A DNA stretch of 64,000 bases, taken from the NCBI RefSeq assembly GCF_039555335.1, contig NW_027305508.1:372001-436000 (forward strand), read 5' to 3'. The notes below the pieces were generated by a model, which saw only the letters and a list, made by a program, of their open reading frames with translations, was not told where the DNA came from and did not search any database. Within the stretch, counting starts at the first letter, position 1, and every line of letters begins with the position of its first letter. This document shows positions 1 through 14,871 of this stretch, in pieces. The position numbers were made by a program, and so were the translations under genes. The stretch comes from Amphiura filiformis (Eukaryota; Echinodermata; Ophiuroidea; Amphilepidida; Amphiuridae).

Positions 1-321
1 TTAAATATACTGTATGGACTTTGCATTTTAGGATGCGCACATGACGATAAGCCAACGGTATACCACACGCAAATCAATGTATACCATCGATAATCCACTA
101 CTGTTAAAGATTTGATCATAGTGATTTCTAATATTCTATGAATATGGTGGTATATCGTTAATTTATGTGTTTATGGTGTACAAATCGACACAATATTTTC
201 ACAACAATATGGATTACCGATATGATCATTTCAGAAATTAATTTTTTTAGCGCAATTTGTCAATTTAAATAACATGATTAATATGACACTTCTCAATGAA
301 TAAAACCAAACCAAAACCACT

Positions 322-392
322 GGCCTTCAATAGCTCAATCGGTTAGAGCGCTCTTGATATGCAGTTAACGAGGCGGGTTCGAATCAATCCAA
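322..392 (+). pseudogene. tRNA-like Pol III cassette, satellite unit 1
   Basis: An A-box-like TAGCTCAATCGG (331-342) is followed by a B-box-like GGTTCGAATCA (376-386) and then a run of seven Ts from about 395, which would serve as a Pol III terminator. The D arm is intact: GCTC (333-336) pairs with GAGC (346-349) around a 9-nt loop. The T loop TTCGAAT is canonical, but its stem (GCGGG against CAATC) pairs at only the outer positions, the acceptor arms do not match, and the anticodon stem needs a 12-nt loop. It is therefore a degenerate tRNA or tRNA-derived head rather than a working tRNA. It may still be transcribed as an RNA of about 75-80 nt, which is inference. Confidence 0.7.
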
Positions 393-782
393 GTATTTTT
401 TTCCTATTTATTAATTGTTATAAATATTTCAGGAAAATTTTCTTTCAAATAACTTTGCAGAGCAACTGTTGTCAAACTCTTTTTATTTTTTCAACTAAAA
501 TGCAAAATGTCACTATTATGCGCAGTTTATTGTGTCTTCTTAGTATATCAGGCAGATTCTCCTATACTCCGTTTGTTGTGCTATAAGTTAATATGTTGTT
601 TCATGAAGATGATTCATATTTTCCTGTGATTTATCCCTAAATCGTGGACTATACATTGACCATGTTTACTAGTATTCATCCTTATGATCACCAGGACCTA
701 CAAGGATATGAATTTGAAAACATCTCCTTGCGCATTTAAACATAGATTTTCTTAGAATGTGAATTTGCATGGTTTTTATGGT

Positions 783-1418
783 CCGGTATACATTTTCATT
801 GACCGTTCCCTTAATTTATAATATTTAATACTGCCCATTTTATAAAACTGAGAACATATTGTTGTGATAAAACGTGCCAAATTTGCTTGTAATAGCTGCT
901 TCCGTTTTAAAGATATGAGCCAAAAACCAATTTAGATGATTTTTTTGGACATCGCCAATACAATCCCGGACATAAGTCGTTCGAACACTTGTGTCAAAGT
1001 AGGACTGTTTGAGACCGTATTTCTGATATACTTGACATATTAAAATTTCGCTTTCTTAGAAGTGAAGTCTGAACCATTTCCTACTACTACAACCCTCCCC
1101 CTGCCCCACCAATCAATGTTGGATGTTTCTCGGGGTTCATGACCAACAAACCAACCAACCACCTTGATCAGGGGGATTGGGGGCATATTTGAGGTACCCA
1201 TGTTAAAGTGTTCGAACAATTATGACCGGGATTGTATTTGCGATGTCAAAAATATAACATCTAAATTTGGTTTTTGGCTCATATCTTTAAAACCAAAGTA
1301 GGTATTGCAACCAAATTTGGCACACATTATCACAATGATATGTGTCATGTTTTCTGAATTGGACAGCATGATATTGATTAAATTAAGGGAACGGTCAATG
1401 AAAATGTGTCGCACACCA
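783..1418. repeat. Long imperfect inverted repeat inside each satellite unit (unit 1 shown)
   Basis: The left arm (about 783-1003) and right arm (about 1197-1418) are reverse complements at roughly 75-80% by eye. Landmarks are CATTTTCATTGACCGTTCCC (left) against its complement near 1385-1405, and AAAGATATGAGCCAAAAACC (left) against GGTTTTTGGCTCATATCTTT (right). A shorter C-rich/G-rich inner pair (CCCCTGCCCCACCAATCA against TGATCAGGGGGATTGGGGGC) extends the fold toward the centre. The structure recurs in every unit at the same offset. It looks like a fossil foldback transposon captured in the satellite, which is inference. Confidence 0.8.
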
Positions 1419-2242
1419 TGTAAACCTATGTGAAAACTGTCCTATTTTCAAGAGTGTTTTGCCTGCCAATTTAAAATGATTTAGTAGAATGTAATGATTT
1501 TTTCAGATATTATTCCTGAAAGTAAGAACTTTATATACACAATAATATTTTCTATGGGGAATCTTTATATTTTAGGGATCGGTCAATATAAATATTGAAT
1601 ATTATAGGTTTTTGAATGTAAATTAGGTACTTTTTTTATGAGAAAAGACCACATTTTGATATTAAGTGTTAAAAAGAAATCATTTTCATTGCAAATATAT
1701 TTAAATTGTGTACAATTTAATAAATATTCGATATTAAATGCCAAACTTTGTGCTAAATTGATCACTGATTGAGCCACTGGAAGTGAATTACCGCAGAGGC
1801 AAGATTTATCTTCAGTAGATAGCAGGGTTTATCTTCAGTAGATAGCAAACCACTGCACAACCTGTACGTTTTTGGTTCGTGATCAGTAGAGTACAATCAT
1901 TTCGACCCATATAAACAGAAAGCCAGAGATTCACAGATGGAGGCGACACCCCGAGCAATGTGTTTTGGGAATTTATCCTCAATTCAAATATTAAAGTGAA
2001 AAACAAAACAATCAACGTGCATTTTCTAGAAATTTGATGTAAATTTGATGTAAATGTCAAAATCCAAAATGTTAATACATCTTATTCAGACAAAGTTACT
2101 TAATGACTCATCATTAAAAATGAAAAAAATTGTAAACATATATCCATTTACTTTTGATTATTTTATTCAACAGTGTCAAAGCAATTTAATGTGTAAATGA
2201 GAGGGGACGATAATGACAATGTTTGTCATACAGACCAAAAAT

Positions 2243-2325
2243 CACATCATCATCATCATCATCATCATCATCATTCTCATCATCCTCCTCCTCATCCTCA
2301 TCATCATCATCATCATCATCATCAC
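2243..2325. repeat. (TCA)n microsatellite, unit 1
   Basis: Interrupted TCA repeat with CTC and CCT variants near 2275-2300. Corresponding tracts lie at about 4750-4825, 7247-7325, 9745-9818, 12250-12345, 14780-14872, 17302-17397 and 19824-19917. Lengths and interruptions differ between units, and the right-hand units share one TTA interruption about 30-40 bases in. Confidence 0.95.
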
Positions 2326-2831
2326 ATACATACATACATAATTATCATACGTAGGTCTGGGCATACGTAATTATTATTATTTATCTATCATTCAAACATA
2401 CAACAAATCCGTATGCGAGTTAACGCATCATAAAGAATTCCTTCATAAGCACTATATGTAGCAAGTCCTTCATTCAGTCTCGTTCCAAAACTAAGTCTAA
2501 TCGTGAAATTTAAATATACTGTATGGACTTTGCATTTTAGGATGCGCACATGACGATAAGCCAACGGTATACCACACGCAAATCAATGTATACCATCGAT
2601 AATCCACTACTGTTAAAGATTTGATCATAGTGATTTCTAATATTCTATGAATATGGTGGTATATCGTTAATTTATGTGTTTATGGTGTACAAATCGACAC
2701 AATATTTTCACAACAATATGGATTACCGATATGATCATTTCAGAAATTAATTTTTTTTAGCGCAATTTGTCAATTTAAATAACATGATTAATATGACACT
2801 TCTCAATGAATAAAACCAAACCAAAACCACT

Positions 2832-2902
2832 GGCCTTCAATAGCTCAATCGGTTAGAGCGCTCTTGATATGCAGTTAACGAGGCGGGTTCGAATCAATCC
2901 AA
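2832..2902 (+). pseudogene. tRNA-like cassette, unit 2
   Basis: Identical to the unit 1 cassette by eye, including the following T-run. Confidence 0.7.
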
Positions 2903-4750
2903 GTATTTTTTTCCTATTTATTAATTGTTATAAATATTTCAGGAAAATTTTCTTTCAAATAACTTTGCAGAGCAACTGTTGTCAAACTCTTTTTATTTTT
3001 TCAACTAAAATGCAAAATGTCACTATTATGCGCAGTTTATTGTGTCTTCTTAGTATATCAGGCAGATTCTCCTATACTCCGTTTGTTGTGCTATAAGTTA
3101 ATATGTTGTTTCATGAAGATGATTCATATTTTCCTGTGATTTATCCCTAAATCGTGGACTATACATTGACCATGTTTACTAGTATTCATCCTTATGATCA
3201 CCAGGACCTACAAGGATATGAATTTGAAAACATCTCCTTGCGCATTTACACATAGATTTTCTTAGAATGTGAATTTGCATGGTTTTTATGGTCCGGTATA
3301 CATTTTCATTGACCGTTCCCTTAATTTATAATATTTAATACTGCCCATTTTATAAAACTGAGAACATATTGTTGTGATAAAACGTGCCAAATTTGGTTGT
3401 AATAGCTGCTTCCGTTTTAAAGATATGAGCCAAAAACCAATTCTAGATGATTTTTTGGACATCGCCAATACAATCCCGGACATAAGTCGTTCGAACACTT
3501 GTGTCAAAGTAGGACTGTTTGAGACCGTATTTCTGATATACTTGACATATTAAAATTTCGCTTTCTTAGAAGTGAAGTCTGAACCATTTCCTACTACTAC
3601 AACCCTCCCCTGCCCCACCAATCAATGTTGGATGTTTCTAGGGAAAAAAAAAAAAAAAAACAAGCAACAACATTGATCAGGGGGAATGGGGGCATATTTG
3701 AGGTACCCATGTTAAAGTGTTCGAACAATTATGACTGGGATTGTATTTGCGATGTCAAAAATATAACATCTAAATTTGGTTTTTGGCTCATATCTTTAAA
3801 ACCAAAGTAGGTATTACAACCAAATTTGGCACACATTATCACAATGATATGTGTCATGTTTTCTGAATTGGACAGCATGATATTGATTAAATTAAGGAAC
3901 GGTCAATGAAAATGTGTCGCACACCATGTAAACCTATGTGAAAACTGTCCTATTTTCAAGAGTGTTTTGCCTGCCAATTTAAAATGATTTAGTAGAATGT
4001 AATGATTTTTTTAGATATTATTCCTGAAAGTAAGAACTTTATATACACAATAATATTTTCTATGGGGAATCTTTATATTTTAGGGATCGGTCAATATAAA
4101 TATTGAATATTATAGGTTTTTGAATGTAAATTAGGTACTTTTTTATGAGAAAAGACCACATTTTGATATTAAGTGTTAAAAGAAATCATTTTCATTGCAA
4201 ATATATTTAAATTGTGTACAATTTAATAAATATTCGATATTAAATGCCAAACTTTGTGCTAAATTGATCACTGATTGAGCCCCTGGAAGTGAATTACCGC
4301 AGAGGCAAGATTTATCTTCAGTAGATAGCAGGGTTTATCTTCAGTAGATAGCAAACCACTGCACAACCTGTACGTTTTTGGTTCGTGATCAGTAGAGTAC
4401 AATCATTTCGACCCATATAAACAGAAAGCCAGAGATTCACAGATGGAGGCGACACCCCGAGCAATGTGTTTTGGGAATTTATCCTCAATTCAAATATTAA
4501 AGTGAAAAACAAAACAATCAACGTGCATTTTCTAGAAATTTGATGTAAATTTGATGTAAATGTCAAAATCCAAAATGTTAATACATCTTATTCAGACAAA
4601 GTTACTTAATGACTCATCATTAAAAATGAAAAAAATTGTAAACATATATCCATTTACTTTTGATTATTTTATTCAACAGTGTCAAAGCAATTTAATGTGT
4701 AAATGAGAGGGGACGATAATGACAATGTTTGTCATACAGACCAAAAATCA

Positions 4751-4825
<75 letters not shown>

Positions 4826-5326
4826 ACATACATACATAATTATCATACGTAGGTCTGGGCATACGTAATTATTTATTTATCTATCATTCAAACATACAAC
4901 AAATCCGTATGCGAGTTAACGCATCATAAAGAATTCCTTCATAAGCACTATATGTAGCAAGTCCTTCATTCAGTCTCGTTCCAAAACTAAGTCTAATCGT
5001 GAAATTTAAATATACTGTATGGACTTTGCATTTTAGGATGCGCACATGACGATAAGCCAACGGTATACCACACGCAAATCAATGTATACCATCGATAATC
5101 CACTACTGTTAAAGATTTGATCATAGTGATTTCTAATATTCTATGAATATGGTGGTATATCGTTAATTTATGTGTTTATGGTGTACAAATCGACACAATA
5201 TTTTCACAACAATATGGATTACCGATATGATCATTTCAGAAATTAATTTTTTTAGCGCAATTTGTCAATTTAAATAACATGATTAATATGACACTTCTCA
5301 ATGAATAAAACCAAACCAAAACCACT

Positions 5327-5397
5327 GGCCTTCAATAGCTCAATCGGTTAGAGCGCTCTTGATATGCAGTTAACGAGGCGGGTTCGAATCAATCCAA
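5327..5397 (+). pseudogene. tRNA-like cassette, unit 3
   Basis: Same A box, B box and T-run as unit 1, with no difference seen. Confidence 0.7.
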
Positions 5398-7247
5398 GTA
5401 TTTTTTTCCTATTTATTAATTGTTATAAATATTTCAGGAAAATTTTCTTTCAAATAACTTTGCAGAGCAACTGTTGTCAAACTCTTTTTATTTTTTCAAC
5501 TAAAATGCAAAATGTCACTATTATGCGCAGTTTATTGTGTCTTCTTAGTATATCAGGCAGATTCTCCTATACTCCGTTTGTTGTGCTATAAGTTAATATG
5601 TTGTTTCATGAAGATGATTCATATTTTCCTGTGATTTATCCCTAAATCGTGGACTATACATTGACCATGTTTACTAGTATTCATCCTTATGATCACCAGG
5701 ACCTACAAGGATATGAATTTGAAAACATCTCCTTGCGCATTTACACATAGATTTTCTTAGAATGTGAATTTGCATGGTTTTTATGGTCCGGTATACATTT
5801 TCATTGACCGTTCCCTTCATTTATAATATTTAATACTGCCCATTTTATAAAACTGAGAACATATTGTTGTGATAAAACGTGCCAAATTTGGTTGTAATAG
5901 CTGCTTCCGTTTTAAAGATATGAGCCAAAACCAATTTTAGATGATTTTTTTGGACATCGCCAATACAATCCCGGACATAAGTCGTTCGAACACTTGTGTC
6001 AAAGTAGGACTGTTTGAGACCGTATTTCTGATATACTTGACATATTAAAATTTCGCTTTCTTAGAAGTGAAGTCTGAACCATTTCCTACTACTACAACCC
6101 TCCCCTGCCCACCAATCAATGTTGGATGTTTCTAGGGGTTCATGACCAAAAAAACAAGCAACAACATTGATCAGGGGGAATGGGGGGCATATTTGAGGTA
6201 CCCATGTTAAAGTGTTCGAACAATTATGACCGGGATTGTATTTGCGATGTCAAAAATATAACATCTAAATTTGGTTTTTGGCTCATATCTTTAAAACCAA
6301 AGTAGGTATTGCAACCAAATTTGGCACACATTATCACAATGATATGTGTCATGTTTTCTGAATTGGACAGCATGATATTGATTAAATTAAGGGAACGGTC
6401 AATGAAAATGTGTCGCACACCATGTAAACCTATGTGAAAACTGTCCTATTTTCAAGAGTGTTTTGCCTGCCAATTTAAAATGATTTAGTAGAATGTAATG
6501 ATTTTTTCTGATATTATTCCTTAACGTTAGAATTTTATTTACACTATAATATTTTCTATGGGGAATCTTTATATTTTAGGGATCGGTCAATATAAATATT
6601 GAATATTATAGGTTTTTGAATGTAAATTAGGTACTTTTTTATGAGAAAAGACCACATTTTGATATTAAGTGTTAAAAAGAAATCATTTTCATTGCAAATA
6701 TATTTAAATTGTGTACAATTTAATAAATATTCGATATTAAATGCCAAACTTTGTGCTAAATTGATCACTGATTGAGCCCCTGGAAGTGAATTACCGCAGA
6801 GGCAAGATTTATCTTCAGTAGATAGCAGGGTTTATCTTCAGTAGATAGCAAACCACTGCACAACCTGTACGTTTTTTTTTTCGTTTTCAGTAGAGTACAA
6901 TCATTTCGACCCATATAAACAGAAAGCCAGAGATTCACAGATGGAGGCGACACCCCGAGCAATGTGTTTTGGGAATTTATCCTCAATTCAAATATTAAAG
7001 TGAAAAACAAAACAATCAACGTGCATTTTCTAGAAATTTGATGTAAATTTGATGTAAATGTCAAAATCCAAAATGTTAATACATCTTATTCAGACAAAGT
7101 TACTTAATGACTCATCATTAAAAATGAAAAAAATGTAAACATATATCCATTTACTTTTGATTATTTTATTCAACAGTGTCAAAGCAATTTAATGTGTAAA
7201 TGAGAGGGGACGATAATGACAATGTTTGTCATACAGACCAAAAATCA

Positions 7248-7298
<51 letters not shown>

Positions 7299-7826
7299 TA
7301 TCATCATCATCATCATCATCATCATACATACATACATAATTATCATACGTAGGTCTGGGCATACGTAATTATTTATTTATCTATCATTCAAACATACAAC
7401 AAATCCGTATGCGAGTTAACGCATCATAAAGAATTCCTTCATAAGCACTATATGTAGCAAGTCCTTCATTCAGTCTCGTTCCAAAACTAAGTCTAATCGT
7501 GAAATTTAAATATACTGTATGGACTTTGCATTTTAGGATGCGCACATGACGATAAGCCAACGGTATACCACACGCAAATCAATGTATACCATCGATAATC
7601 CACTACTGTTAAAGATTTGATCATAGTGATTTCTAATATTCTATGAATATGGTGGTATATCGTTAATTTATGTGTTTATGGTGTACAAATCGACACAATA
7701 TTTTCACAACAATATGGATTACCGATATGATCATTTCAGAAATTAATTTTTTTAGCGCAATTTGTCAATTTAAATAACATGATTAATATGACACTTCTCA
7801 ATGAATAAAACCAAACCAAAACCACT

Positions 7827-7897
7827 GGCCTTCAATAGCTCAATCGGTTAGAGCGCTCCTGATATGCAGTTAACGAGGCGGGTTCGAATCAATCCAA
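7827..7897 (+). pseudogene. tRNA-like cassette, unit 4
   Basis: The only copy with a substitution inside the cassette: CTCTTG reads CTCCTG near 7859, at the anticodon-stem position. The following T-run is eight bases. Confidence 0.7.
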
Positions 7898-9775
7898 GTA
7901 TTTTTTTTCCTATTTATTAATTGTTATAAATATTTCAGGAAAATTTTCTTTCAAATAACTTTGCAGAGCAACTGTTGTCAAACTCTTTTTATTTTTTCAA
8001 CTAAAATGCAAAATGTCACTATTATGCGCAGTTTATTGTGTCTTCTTAGTATATCAGGCAGATTCTCCTATACTCCGTTTGTTGTGCTATAAGTTAATAT
8101 GTTGTTTCATGAAGATGATTCATATTTTCCTGTGATTTATCCCTAAATCGTGGACTATACATTGACCATGTTTACTAGTATTCATCCTTATGATCACCAG
8201 GACCTACAAGGATATGAATTTGAAAACATCTCCTTGCGCATTTAAACATAGATTTTCTTAGAATGTGAATTTGCATGGTTTTTATGGTCCGGTATACATT
8301 TTCATTGACCGTTCCCTTAATTTATAATATTTAATACTGCCCATTTTATAAAACTGAGAACATATTGTTGTGATAAAACGTGCCAAATTTGGTTGTAATA
8401 GCTGCTTCCGTTTTAAAGATATGAGCCAAAAACCAATTTTAGATGATTTTTTTGGACATCGCCAATACAATCCCGGACATAAGTCGTTCGAACACTTGTG
8501 TCAAAGTAGGACTGTTTGAGACCGTATTTCTGATATACTTGACATATTAAAATTTCGCTTTCTTAGAAGTGAAGTCTGAACCATTTCCTACTACTACAAC
8601 CTCCCCTGCCCCACCAATCAATGTTGGATGTTTCTAGGGTTCATGACCAAAAAACAAGCAACAACATTGATCAGGGGAATGGGGGCATATTTGAGGTACC
8701 CATGTTAAAGTGTTCGAACAATTATGACCGGGATTGTATTTGCGATGTCAAAATATAACATCTAAATTTGGTTTTTGGCTCATATCTTTAAAACCAAAGT
8801 AGGTATTGCAACCAAATTTGGCACACATTATCACAATGATATGTGTCATGTTTTCTGAATTGGACAGCATGATATTGATTAAATTAAGGGAACGGTCAAT
8901 GAAAATGTGTCGCACACCATGTAAACCTATGTGAAAACTGTCCTATTTTCAAGAGTGTTTTGCCTGCCAATTTAAAATGATTTAGTAGAATGTAATGATT
9001 TTTTCAGATATTATTCCTGAAAGTAAGAACTTTATATACACAATAATATTTTTTATGGGGAATCTTTATATTTTAGGGATCGGTCAATATAAATATTGAA
9101 TATTATAGGTTTTTGAATGTAAATTAGGTACTTTTTTATGAGAAAAGACCACATTTTGATATTAAGTGTTAAAAAGAAATCATTTTCATTGCAAATATAT
9201 TTAAATTGTGTACAATTTAATAAATATTCGATATTAAATGCCAAACTTTGTGCTAAATTGATCACTGATTGAGCCACTGGAAGTGAATTACCGCAGAGGC
9301 AAGATTTATCTTCAGTAGATAGCAGGGTTTATCTTCAGTAGATAGCAAACCACTACACAACCTGTACGTTTTTGGTTCGTGATCAGTAGAGTACAATCAT
9401 TTCGACCCATATAAACAGAAAGCCAGAGATTCACAGATGGAGGCGACACCCCGAGCAATGTGTTTTGGGAATTTATCCTCAATTCAAATATTAAAGTGAA
9501 AACAAAACAATCAACGTGCATTTTCTAGAAATTTGATGTAAATTTGATGTAAATGTCAAAATCCAAAATGTTAATACATCTTATTCAGACAAAGTTACTT
9601 AATGACTCATCATTAAAAATGAAAAAAATTGTAAAAATATATCCATTTACTTTTGATTATTTTATTCAACAGTGTCAAAGCAATTTAATGTGTAAATGAG
9701 AGGGGACGATAATGACAATGTTTGTCATATACAGACCAAAAATCACATCATCATCATCATCATCATCATCATCAT

Positions 9776-9818
<43 letters not shown>

Positions 9819-10323
9819 ATCACATACATACATAATTATCATACGTAGGTCTGGGCATACGTAATTATTTATTTATCTATCATTCAAACATACAACAAAT
9901 CCGTATGCGAGTTAACGCATCATAAAGAATTCCTTCATAAGCACTATATGTAGCAAGTCCTTCATTCAGTCTCGTTCCAAAACTAAGTCTAATCGTGAAA
10001 TTTAAATATACTGTATGGACTTTGCATTTTAGGATGCGCACATGACGATAAGCCAACGGTATACCACACGCAAATCAATGTATACCATCGATAATCCACT
10101 ACTGTTAAAGATTTGATCATAGTGATTTCTAATATTCTATGAATATGGTGGTATATCGTTAATTTATGTGTTTATGGTGTACAAATCGACACAATATTTT
10201 CACAACAATATGGATTACCGATATGATCATTTCAGAAATTAATTTTTTTTAGCGCAATTTGTCAATTTAAATAACATGATTAATATGACACTTCTCAATG
10301 AATAAAACCAAACCAAAACCACT

Positions 10324-10394
10324 GGCCTTCAATAGCTCAATCGGTTAGAGCGCTCTTGATATGCAGTTAACGAGGCGGGTTCGAATCAATCCAA
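10324..10394 (+). pseudogene. tRNA-like cassette, unit 5
   Basis: Matches unit 1, with an eight-T run after it. Confidence 0.7.
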
Positions 10395-12249
10395 GTATTT
10401 TTTTTCCTATTTATTAATTGTTATAAATATTTCAGGAAAATTTTCTTTCAAATAACTTTGCAGAGCAACTGTTGTCAAACTCTTTTTATTTTTTCAACTA
10501 AAATGCAAAATGTCACTATTATGCGCAGTTTATTGTGTCTTCTTAGTATATCAGGCAGATTCTCCTATACTCCGTTTGTTGTGCTATAAGTTAATATGTT
10601 GTTTCATGAAGATGATTCATATTTTCCTGTGATTTATCCCTAAATCGTGGACTATACATTGACCATGTTTACTAGTATTCATCCTTATGATCACCAGGAC
10701 CTACAAGGATATGAATTTGAAAACATCTCCTTGCGCATTTACACATAGATTTTCTTAGAATGTGAATTTGCATGGTTTTTATGGTCCGGTATACATTTTC
10801 ATTGACCGTTCCCTTAATTTATAATATTTAATACTGCCCATTTTATAAAACTGAGAACATATTGTTGTGATAAAACGTGCCAAATTTGGTTGTAATAGCT
10901 GCTTCCGTTTTAAAGATATGAGCCAAAAACCAATTCTAGATGATTTTTTTTTTTTTCGCCAATACAATCCCGGACATAAGTCGTTCGAACACTTGTGTCA
11001 AAGTAGGACTGTTTGAGACCGTATTTCTGATATACTTGACATATTAAAATTTCGCTTTCTTAGAAGTGAAGTCTGAACCATTTCCTACTACTACAACCCT
11101 CCCCTGCCCCACCAATCAATGTTGGATGTTTCTAGGGGTTCAAGACCAAAAAAACAAGCAACAACATTGATCAGGGGGAATGGGGGGGAGATTTGAGGTA
11201 CCCATGTTAAAGTGTTCGAACAATTATGACCGGGATTGTATTTGCGATGTCAAAAATATAACATCTAAATTTGGTTTTTGGCTCATATCTTTAAAACCAA
11301 AGTAGGTATTGCAACCAAATTTGGCACACATTATCACAATGATATGTGTCATGTTTTCTGAATTGGACAGCATGATATTGATTAAATTAAGGAACGGTCA
11401 ATGAAAATGTGTCGCACACCATGTAAACCTATGTGAAAACTGTCCTATTTTCAAGAGTGTTTTGCCTGCCAATTTAAAATGATTTAGTAGAATGTAATGA
11501 TTTTTTCAGATATTATTCCTGAAAGTAAGAACTTTATATACACAATAATATTTTCTATGGGGAATCTTTATATTTTAGGGATCGGTCAATATAAATATTG
11601 AATATTATAGGTTTTTTGAATGTAAATTAGGTACTTTTTTTATGAGAAAAGACCACATTTTGATATTAAGTGTTAAAAAGAAATCATTTTCATTGCAAAT
11701 ATATTTAAATTGTGTACAATTTAATAAATATTCGATATTAAATGCCAAACTTTGTGCTAAATTGATCACTGATTGAGCCCTGGAAGTGAATTACCGCAGA
11801 GGCAAGATTTATCTTCAGTAGATAGCAGGGTTTATCTTCAGTAGATAGCAAACCACTGCACAACCTGTACGTTTTTGGTTCGTGATCAGTAGAGTACAAT
11901 CATTTCGACCCATATAAACAGAAAGCCAGAGATTCACAGATGGAGGCGACACCCCGAGCAATGTGTTTTGGGAATTTATCCTCAATTCAAATATTAAAGT
12001 GAAAAACAAAACAATCAACGTGCATTTTCTAGAAATTTGATGTAAATTTGATGTAAATGTCAAAATCCAAAATGTTAATACATCTTATTCAGACAAAGTT
12101 ACTTAATGACTCATCATTAAAAATGAAAAAAATTGTAAACATATATCCATTTACTTTTGATTATTTTATTCAACAGTGTCAAAGCAATTTAATGTGTAAT
12201 GAGAGGGGACGATAATGACAATGTTTGTTGTCATACAGACCAAAAATCA

Positions 12250-12285
<36 letters not shown>

Positions 12286-12286
12286 T

Positions 12287-12345
<59 letters not shown>

Positions 12346-12847
12346 ACATACATACATAATTATCATACGTAGGTCTGGGCATACGTAATTATTTATTTAT
12401 CTATCATTCAAACATACAACAAATCCGTATGCGAGTTAACGCATCATAAAGAATTCCTTCATAAGCACTATATGTAGCAAGTCCTTCATTCAGTCTCGTT
12501 CCAAAACTAAGTCTAATCGTGAAATTTAAATATACTGTATGGACTTTGCATTTTAGGATGCGCACATGACGATAAGCCAACGGTATACCACACGCAAATC
12601 AATGTATACCATCGATAATCCACTACTGTTAAAGATTTGATCATAGTGATTTCTAATATTCTATGAATATGGTGGTATATCGTTAATTTATGTGTTCATG
12701 GTGTACAAATCGACACAATATTTTCACAACAATATGGATTACCGATATGATCATTTCAGAAATTAATTTTTTTTAGCGCAATTTGTCAATTTAAATAACA
12801 TGATTAATATGACACTTCTCAATGAATAAAACCAAACCAAAACCACT

Positions 12848-12918
12848 GGCCTTCAATAGCTCAATCGGTTAGAGCGCTCTTGATATGCAGTTAACGAGGC
12901 GGGTTCGAATCAATCCAA
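12848..12918 (+). pseudogene. tRNA-like cassette, unit 6
   Basis: Matches unit 1 even though the surrounding unit belongs to the diverged right-hand subfamily. The T-run is eight bases. Confidence 0.7.
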
Positions 12919-14779
12919 GTATTTTTTTTCCTATTTATTAATTGTTATAAATATTTCAGGAAAATTTTCTTTCAAATAACTTTGCAGAGCAACTGTTGTC
13001 AAACTCTTTTTATTTTTTCAACTAAAATGCAAAATGTCACTATTATGCGCAGTTTATTGTGTCTTCTTAGTATATCAGGCAGATTCTCCTATACTCCGTT
13101 TGTTGTGCTATAAGTTAATATGTTGTTTCATGAAGATGATTCATATTTTCCTGTGATTTATCCCTAAATCGTGGACTATACATTGACCATGTTTACTAGT
13201 ATTCATCCTTATGATCACCAGGACCTACAAGGATATGAATTTGAAAACATCTCCTTGCGCATTTAAACATAGATTTTCTTAGAATGTGAATTTGCATGGT
13301 TTTTATGGTCCGGTATACATTTTCATTGACCGTTCCCTTAATTTATAATATTTAATACTGCCCATTTTATAAAACTGAGAACATATTGTTGTGATAAAAC
13401 GTGCCAAATTTGGCTGTAATAGCTGCTTCCGTTTTAAAGATATGAGCCAAAAACCAATTTTAGATGATTTTTTTTGGTTATCGCCAATACAATCCCGGAC
13501 ATAAGTCGTTCGAACACTTGTGTCAAAGTAGGACTGTTTGAGACCGTATTTCTGATATACTTGACATATTAAAATTTCGCTTTCTTTGACGTGAAGTCTG
13601 AACCATTTCCTACTACTACAACCCCCCCCCCTGCCCCACCAATCAATGTTGGATGTTTCTAGGGGTTCATGACCAAAAAACAACCAACAACATTGATCAG
13701 GGGGAATGGGGGCATATTTGAGGTACCCATGTTAAAGTGTTCGAACAATTATGACCGGGATTGTATTTGCGATGTCAAAAATATAACATCTAAATTTGGT
13801 TTTTGGCTCATATCTTTAAAACCAAAGTAGGTATTACAACCAAATTTGGCACACATTATCACAATGATATGTGTCATGTTTTCTAAATTGGATAGCATGA
13901 TATTGATTAAATTAAGGGAACGGTCAATGAAAATGTGTCGCACACCATGTAAACCTATGTGAAAACTGTCCTATTTTCAAGAGTGTTTTGCCTGCCAATT
14001 TAAAATGATTTAGTAGAATTTAATGATTTTTCAGATATTATTCCTGAAAGTAAGAACTTTATATACACAATAATATTTTCTATGGGGAATCTTTATATTT
14101 TAGGGATCGGTCAATATAAATATTGAATATTATAGGATTTTTGAATGTAAATTAGGTACTTTTTTATGAGAAAAGACCACATTTTGATATTAAGTGTTAA
14201 AAAGAAATCATTTTCATTGCAAATATATTTAAATTGTGTACAATTTAATAAATATTCGATATTAAATGCCAAACTTTGTGCTAAATTGATCACTGATTGA
14301 GCCACTGGAAGTGAATTACCGCAGAGGCAAGATTTATCTTCAGTAGATAGCAGGGTTTATCTTCAGTAGATAGCAAACCACTGCACAACCTGTACGTTTT
14401 TGGTTCGTGATCAGTAGAGTACAATCATTTCGACCCATATAAACAGAAAGCCAGAGATTCACAGATGGAGGCGACACCCCGAGTAATGTGTTTTGGGAAT
14501 TTATCCTCAATTCAAATATTAAAGTGAAAAACAAAACAATCAACGTGCATTTTCAAGAAATTTGATGTAAATTTGATGTAAATGTCAAAATCCAAAATGT
14601 TAATACACCTTATTCAGACAAAGTTACTTAATGACTCATCATTAAAAATGAAAAAAATTGTAAAAATATATCCATTTACTTTTGATTATTTTATTCAACA
14701 GTGTCAAAGCAATTTAATGTGTAAATGAGAGGGGACGATAATGACAATGTTTATAAGTTGTCATACAGACCAAAAATCA

Positions 14780-14815
<36 letters not shown>

Positions 14816-14816
14816 T

Positions 14817-14871
<55 letters not shown>

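Noticed and set aside
359-586. 75-codon frame recurring in several satellite units (2869, 5364, 15413)
   Set aside because: It overlaps the tRNA-like cassette and is lost in other units through T-run length changes (T7 against T6/T8). There is no domain and no sign of coding constraint.
2243-2325. Possible CRISPR-like array from regularly spaced repeats
   Set aside because: This is a eukaryotic microsatellite inside a satellite. There are no spacers, leader or cas genes.
12179-12382. 67-codon frame with a long Asp run
   Set aside because: The run is the (TCA)n microsatellite read on the minus strand. Frame length varies between units with repeat length.
13303-13683. 126-codon frame in unit 6
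   Set aside because: Spans the inverted repeat; open only in this unit because of homopolymer indels.
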